8,557 bases of DNA from positions 1-8,557 of the forward strand of contig DASYQJ010000162.1 of the NCBI GenBank assembly GCA_036005605.1, given 5' to 3'. The position numbers and the translations under genes were made by a program. Every line of letters starts with the position of its first letter. Positions within the stretch are counted from its first letter, which is position 1. Positions 6,285-8,557 of the stretch are shown here, in pieces. The DNA is from JALZAA01 sp036005605. GTDB lineage: Bacteria; Actinomycetota; Acidimicrobiia; IMCC26256; JACDBD01. The notes below the pieces were generated by a model that was not told where the DNA came from, made no database searches, and was given only the letters and a program-made list of their open reading frames with translations.

Positions 6285-6335
6285 GTCGCAAGCTCCGGCT
6301 TTGCGGGAACGGTCGGCAAAGCCACCATTCCCGCG
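6285..6335 (-). repeat. Dispersed structured repeat, copy B, in the leader of the Nfu-like gene
   Basis: This copy shares GGCTTTGCCGACCG (6324-6311 region) and GAGCTTGCGA with copy A in imuB, in the same orientation. It has three perfect pairings on the minus strand: GCGGGAA (6334-6328) with TTCCCGC (6309-6303); GGCTTTGC (6323-6316) with GCAAAGCC (6304-6297); and CGCAA (6305-6301) with TTGCG (6291-6287). They overlap, so they are alternatives. The last arm ends about ten bases before the ribosome site of the Nfu-like gene. Confidence 0.7.
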
Positions 6336-6351
6336 GCGTGAGATTACGGGT

Positions 6352-6921
6352 TTACGGAGTGCGACCCAGCAATTCGAGCAACGCGGTCTGCCGGTCGGCG
6401 CCGGGCTCCGGCTCGTGGTCGGTCCCGAACGCGCCGCTGCCGAACAGCATCTCCTTCTGGGGCTCGATGACCGTGAAGCACGCCTCCACGAGCTCGGGAT
6501 CGAGCGTCGTGTCCTGGCCGGTGCCCTTGGCGACGTCCCAGCCGTGGACCACGACGTCGATGAACCGGTGGCCCAGATACACCTCGCCCGGCACGGGCCC
6601 GTACGACACCGCGCACGGCGCCTCCATCGCCCCCGGGGCGTGAAACGCCTCGCTCGCGGCGCGCGCCGACTCGTCGTAGGCGGCGGTCGGATCATCGCCG
6701 AGGATGTCGCCGTCGAGACGGTCGCCGACGTCCTCGATGGTCTTGCCTCGCGCCAGCTCCCCGGCCCAGAAGTTGCCGCTCACGATGTGATTGACGAGCT
6801 CGCGCACGTCCCAGCCCTCGCAGGGCGACGGGCCCTCCCACTGGTTCGCGCCGACGCCCGCCACATACCGACGGGTCGCCGCCAGCGCATGGTCGTGCAA
6901 CTCCGGCAGATCGAATGCCAT
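6352..6921 (-). CDS. TIGR03086-like, mycothiol-dependent maleylpyruvate isomerase-fold (DinB-like) protein
   Basis: The 189-residue protein has the four-helix DinB/MDMI N-terminal fold common in actinobacteria, where members use mycothiol or simply bind a metal. Supporting blocks are GPSPCEGWDVRELVNHIVSG (29-48), which holds the first metal-ligand histidine, and GHRFIDVVVHGWDVAKGTGQ, the usual HGWD-A-ATG helix with the later histidine. The ATG at 6921 has a purine-rich AGGGGGA site before it. It starts 14 bases after the rnhB stop, so the two are probably co-transcribed. Its reaction cannot be told from sequence; a detoxifying or thiol-transfer role is the family expectation. Confidence 0.82.
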   Translation of the reverse strand: MAFDLPELHDHALAATRRYVAGVGANQWEGPSPCEGWDVRELVNHIVSGNFWAGELARGKTIEDVGDRLDGDILGDDPTAAYDESARAASEAFHAPGAMEAPCAVSYGPVPGEVYLGHRFIDVVVHGWDVAKGTGQDTTLDPELVEACFTVIEPQKEMLFGSGAFGTDHEPEPGADRQTALLELLGRTP

Positions 6922-6935
6922 GTCCGTCCCCCTGC

Positions 6936-7655
6936 TCAGAACAGCCGGCCCGGCGCCGGCGGCACACCCCGCCAGCACAAGCCGTCCATGAAGATCCACG
7001 AGCGCCGGTGGATTGCACTGGGTCCGTACCACGCCAGCGCCGACTTGTGAATGGGCGCCGGGTACCCGACGTTCGACTCGAAGTCGTACGCCGGGTAGTG
7101 CTCGGCCTCACCTCGCATGAGCGCGTCACGCGTCACCTTGGCGACACAGGACGCCGCCGCGACCGACAGCGACGTCGAGTCGCCGCGAATGACGGTCGTC
7201 ACCCTGGCACCCAGGGCCAGGTAGTCGTAGTTCCCGTCGAGGATGATGCGGTCGGGCTCGTACCCGAGCGCAGCCAGCTGCGCGAGCGCGCGACGCCCGG
7301 CGGCTCGCAGCGCCGCGGTCATGCCGAGGGCGTCGCATTCCTCGTACGACGCGTGTCCGACGCCGATCGCGACCGCCCACCCGCGCACGCGTGCAGCCAC
7401 GACCTCGCGCTCCTCGCGTGTCAGCTCCTTCGAGTCGCGCACACCGCGCAGATGGTCGGGCGGGGGGACGAGCGCAGCCACCGTGACCGGGCCGGCCCAA
7501 GCGCCGCGGCCCACCTCGTCGATGCCGACCACGACCCGCTCGCCGGCGCCCCAGCACCGCCGCTCGAGTCGCAGGGTCGGAGTCCGCGTGCGCGTCGCGG
7601 GTGTTGCGCCGACGCCTGCCGCCGGCACCGGGGGAGCTGACGCCGATGCCACCAC
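6936..7655 (-). CDS. rnhB: Ribonuclease HII
   Basis: RNase HII nicks RNA-DNA hybrids and starts removal of ribonucleotides misincorporated in DNA. With the GTG at 7655 as start the protein has 239 residues. All four catalytic acids of the family are visible: D46 and E47 in VVGIDEVGRGAWAGPVTVAA, D140 in IILDGNYD and D177 in AKVTRDALM. The GRG motif, the DSKEL segment and the C-terminal YPAYDFESNVGYPAPIHKSA are also typical. The GTG at 7655 was chosen because an extended -10 (TGGTATGTT) ends six bases before it, the same spacing as at imuA', suggesting a leaderless message. GTG at 7694 or at 7628 are alternatives; the first 30 residues are low in complexity and unlike the family. Confidence 0.93.
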   Translation of the reverse strand: MVASASAPPVPAAGVGATPATRTRTPTLRLERRCWGAGERVVVGIDEVGRGAWAGPVTVAALVPPPDHLRGVRDSKELTREEREVVAARVRGWAVAIGVGHASYEECDALGMTAALRAAGRRALAQLAALGYEPDRIILDGNYDYLALGARVTTVIRGDSTSLSVAAASCVAKVTRDALMRGEAEHYPAYDFESNVGYPAPIHKSALAWYGPSAIHRRSWIFMDGLCWRGVPPAPGRLF

Positions 7656-7661
7656 CGCCGG

Positions 7662-7670
7662 AACATACCA
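7662..7670 (-). promoter_or_regulatory. Extended -10 promoter element of rnhB, probably leaderless
   Basis: TGGTATGTT on the minus strand is a good extended -10 (TGn plus TATGTT). It is followed by six bases and then an in-frame GTG at 7655, exactly where transcription should begin. No clear -35 is seen at 16-18 bases, which extended -10 promoters can tolerate. This is inferred from spacing only. Confidence 0.5.
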
Positions 7671-7715
7671 AGCCCCCGCGAGGCCGACGCGCACAAGTCG
7701 GAGCTACGCCCTTCC

Positions 7716-7741
7716 GCACCTGGTCAGGTGCCTGTTACCCT
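7716..7741 (+). promoter_or_regulatory. Perfect-arm palindrome and -10 of the small gene at 7750
   Basis: GCACCTGGTCAGGTGC (7716-7731) has two seven-base arms that are exact reverse complements around GT. It is followed after four bases by TACCCT (7736-7741), a TAnnnT -10 preceded by TGT, and the ATG comes eight bases later. The palindrome occupies the -35/-10 spacer, the same geometry as the LexA boxes in this window, so it looks like a repressor operator. Its sequence is not a LexA box, and I do not recognise the binding protein. Confidence 0.5.
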
Positions 7742-7749
7742 CGCTCGCG

Positions 7750-7953
7750 ATGGAGCAAGGCACCCGCGTCGAAGTGCGCTCACGCTTCGACGACAGGTGG
7801 TCACGTGGGTTCGAGGTCGCCGAGATCGTCGACGAGGGCGATATCGCGCGCTACAAGCTGAAGCGCCGCTCCGACGGATCCGTCCTCCCCGCGTTGTTCG
7901 TCGACGACGAGCTGCGCGAGGAGAAGAAGCGCTCGATGTGGTGGATCGCGTAG
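7750..7953 (+). CDS. Small charged protein of unknown function
   Basis: I do not recognise this 67-residue protein. It begins MEQGTRVEVRSRFDDRWSRG, continues FEVAEIVDEGDIARYKLKRR, then SDGSVLPALFVDDELREEKK and ends RSMWWIA. Alternating short strands with RFDDRW-GFEV and SDGSVLP-F suggest a small SH3/Tudor-like barrel, a guess from pattern only. It is strongly charged, with no signal peptide or membrane segment. The ATG at 7750 fits a -10 at 7736-7741, so the transcript is probably leaderless or nearly so. It is divergent from rnhB and ends ten bases from the GYD gene, which converges on it. Third-position GC bias and orderly residue use support real coding. Confidence 0.72.
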   Translation: MEQGTRVEVRSRFDDRWSRGFEVAEIVDEGDIARYKLKRRSDGSVLPALFVDDELREEKKRSMWWIA

Positions 7954-7963
7954 GCGCGACCCG

Positions 7964-8257
7964 CTAAGCGTCGCTCTTCAAGCTCTCGATCAGCTCTTCG
8001 ACGGAGATCGCCTGGAGCGTGGTGGTCCGCATGGTCCCCCGCGCCGCCAGCATGATCGCGGCCCGCGCCATCGTCGCCTCGTCGGGTGACTCGATGACGT
8101 TGAGGAAGTCGTACTGGCCCATGAGGGCGTACTGGGCGATGACCTTCAAGCCCATCCCCTCGACCTCGCGGGTGACCTCCCGGATGCGTTCGGGGTTCTC
8201 GCGGACGGTCGCCCAGCCGTCGGGCCCGAGCGTCGTGAGCATGGCGTAAGTCGGCAC
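7964..8257 (-). CDS. GYD-domain protein
   Basis: The 97-residue protein fits the GYD domain (PF08734), small ferredoxin-like-fold proteins of unknown function: YAMLTTLGPDGWATVRENPE (4-23), IREVTREVEGMGLKVIAQYA, then MGQYDFLNVIESPDEATMAR, where GQYD takes the place of the GxYD signature, and a C-terminal MRTTTLQAISVEELIESL. The GTG at 8257 is favoured over the GTG at 8275 because GGGAGGT (8267-8261) lies just before it and the domain starts at once. It follows the RpiB-like gene by 36 bases on the same strand and may be co-transcribed with it. Confidence 0.85.
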   Translation of the reverse strand: MPTYAMLTTLGPDGWATVRENPERIREVTREVEGMGLKVIAQYALMGQYDFLNVIESPDEATMARAAIMLAARGTMRTTTLQAISVEELIESLKSDA

Positions 8258-8260
8258 CGC

Positions 8261-8267
8261 ACCTCCC
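8261..8267 (-). promoter_or_regulatory. Ribosome binding site that decides the GYD gene start
   Basis: GGGAGGT on the minus strand lies three bases before the GTG at 8257. It falls inside the reading frame extending from the earlier GTG at 8275, so it argues that 8257 is the true start. Confidence 0.6.
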
Positions 8268-8293
8268 GGAGTCACCGTCGACGGGCGCGGAGC

Positions 8294-8557
8294 TTACTGA
8301 CGGCTCTCCAACCGGGCGATGTTGTCGGCCTCGCCCGGGTCGGGCTCGGTGGCGAACCACGCGTCGAGCAGCTCGCCGGCGACCTCGGGGGTCGTGAGCC
8401 GGAGCCCCATGACGAGCACGTTGGCGTCGTTCCACTTGCGAGCGCCGGCGGCGGTGGCGGCGTCGGTGCACAACGCGGCGCGCACGCCGGGCACCTTGTT
8501 CGCGGCGATCGACGCCCCCGTGCCCGTCCAGCAGAACAGCACGCCCGTCTCGACCTC
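8294..8557 (-). CDS. RpiB/LacA/LacB-type sugar-phosphate isomerase, C-terminal part (cut by window edge)
   Basis: The last 87 residues of an RpiB-family isomerase are visible; the N-terminus lies beyond 8557. Family members interconvert ribose 5-phosphate and ribulose 5-phosphate or similar sugar phosphates. The visible part has TGVLFCWTGTGASIAANKVP, GVRAALCTDAATAAGARKWN, DANVLVMGLRLT and an ending LLDAWFATEPDPGEADNIAR. The anion-binding GTG-S-IAANK loop and the catalytic-type cysteine (FC before W) are present, but the usual glycine of CGTG is a tryptophan. This variant may belong to a subgroup with another substrate. The GYD gene follows 36 bases downstream. Confidence 0.85.
   Translation of the reverse strand, partial: EVETGVLFCWTGTGASIAANKVPGVRAALCTDAATAAGARKWNDANVLVMGLRLTTPEVAGELLDAWFATEPDPGEADNIARLESRQ

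Overview
The window is very GC-rich, densely coded actinobacterial chromosome. An acidimicrobial-type lineage is my best guess: it carries an ImuA'/ImuB/DnaE2 mutasome with actinobacterial LexA boxes, several split-barrel proteins of F420/FMN families, a mycothiol-type DinB-fold protein, GTG starts and apparently leaderless promoters. The exact taxon cannot be fixed from the sequence. No stretch longer than about 100 bases lacks a gene. I see no tRNA, rRNA, CRISPR array or insertion sequence.

Layout, left to right. (1) 1-866 (-): 5' part of dnaE2, with a LexA box and promoter at 896-925. (2) 941-2578 (-): a tight run of three genes, reading from 2578 leftward: an F420/PPOX-class split-barrel oxidoreductase, a WbpD/WlbB-like hexapeptide acyltransferase with a C-terminal zinc ribbon, and a PNPOx-like gene broken by a one-base frameshift near 1247. 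(3) 2627-3416 (+), divergent from that run: a Ddn-like deazaflavin-dependent protein and a DUF3237 protein. (4) 3433-5820 (-): imuB and imuA', with a second LexA box and promoter at 5827-5856. (5) 5904-7655 (-): an Nfu/NifU N-domain-like protein, a TIGR03086-like DinB-fold protein and RNase HII. (6) 7750-7953 (+): a small unrecognised charged protein with a palindrome in its promoter. (7) 7964-8557 (-): a GYD-domain protein and the C-terminal part of an RpiB/LacA-type isomerase.

How the genes work together: imuA'-imuB and dnaE2 encode the SOS-induced error-prone translesion machinery. Here they are two separate transcription units, each with a LexA box inside an 18-base -35/-10 spacer, separated by about 2.5 kb of redox and accessory genes.

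The most unusual signal is a roughly 50-base dispersed element present twice in the same orientation, at 4068-4119 and 6285-6335. One copy is read in frame inside imuB, a few residues before the clamp-binding motif. The other is the leader of the Nfu-like gene. The two copies share sequence blocks but differ in their stem arms, with pairing kept, which suggests a structured, spreading palindromic element tolerated inside a protein.
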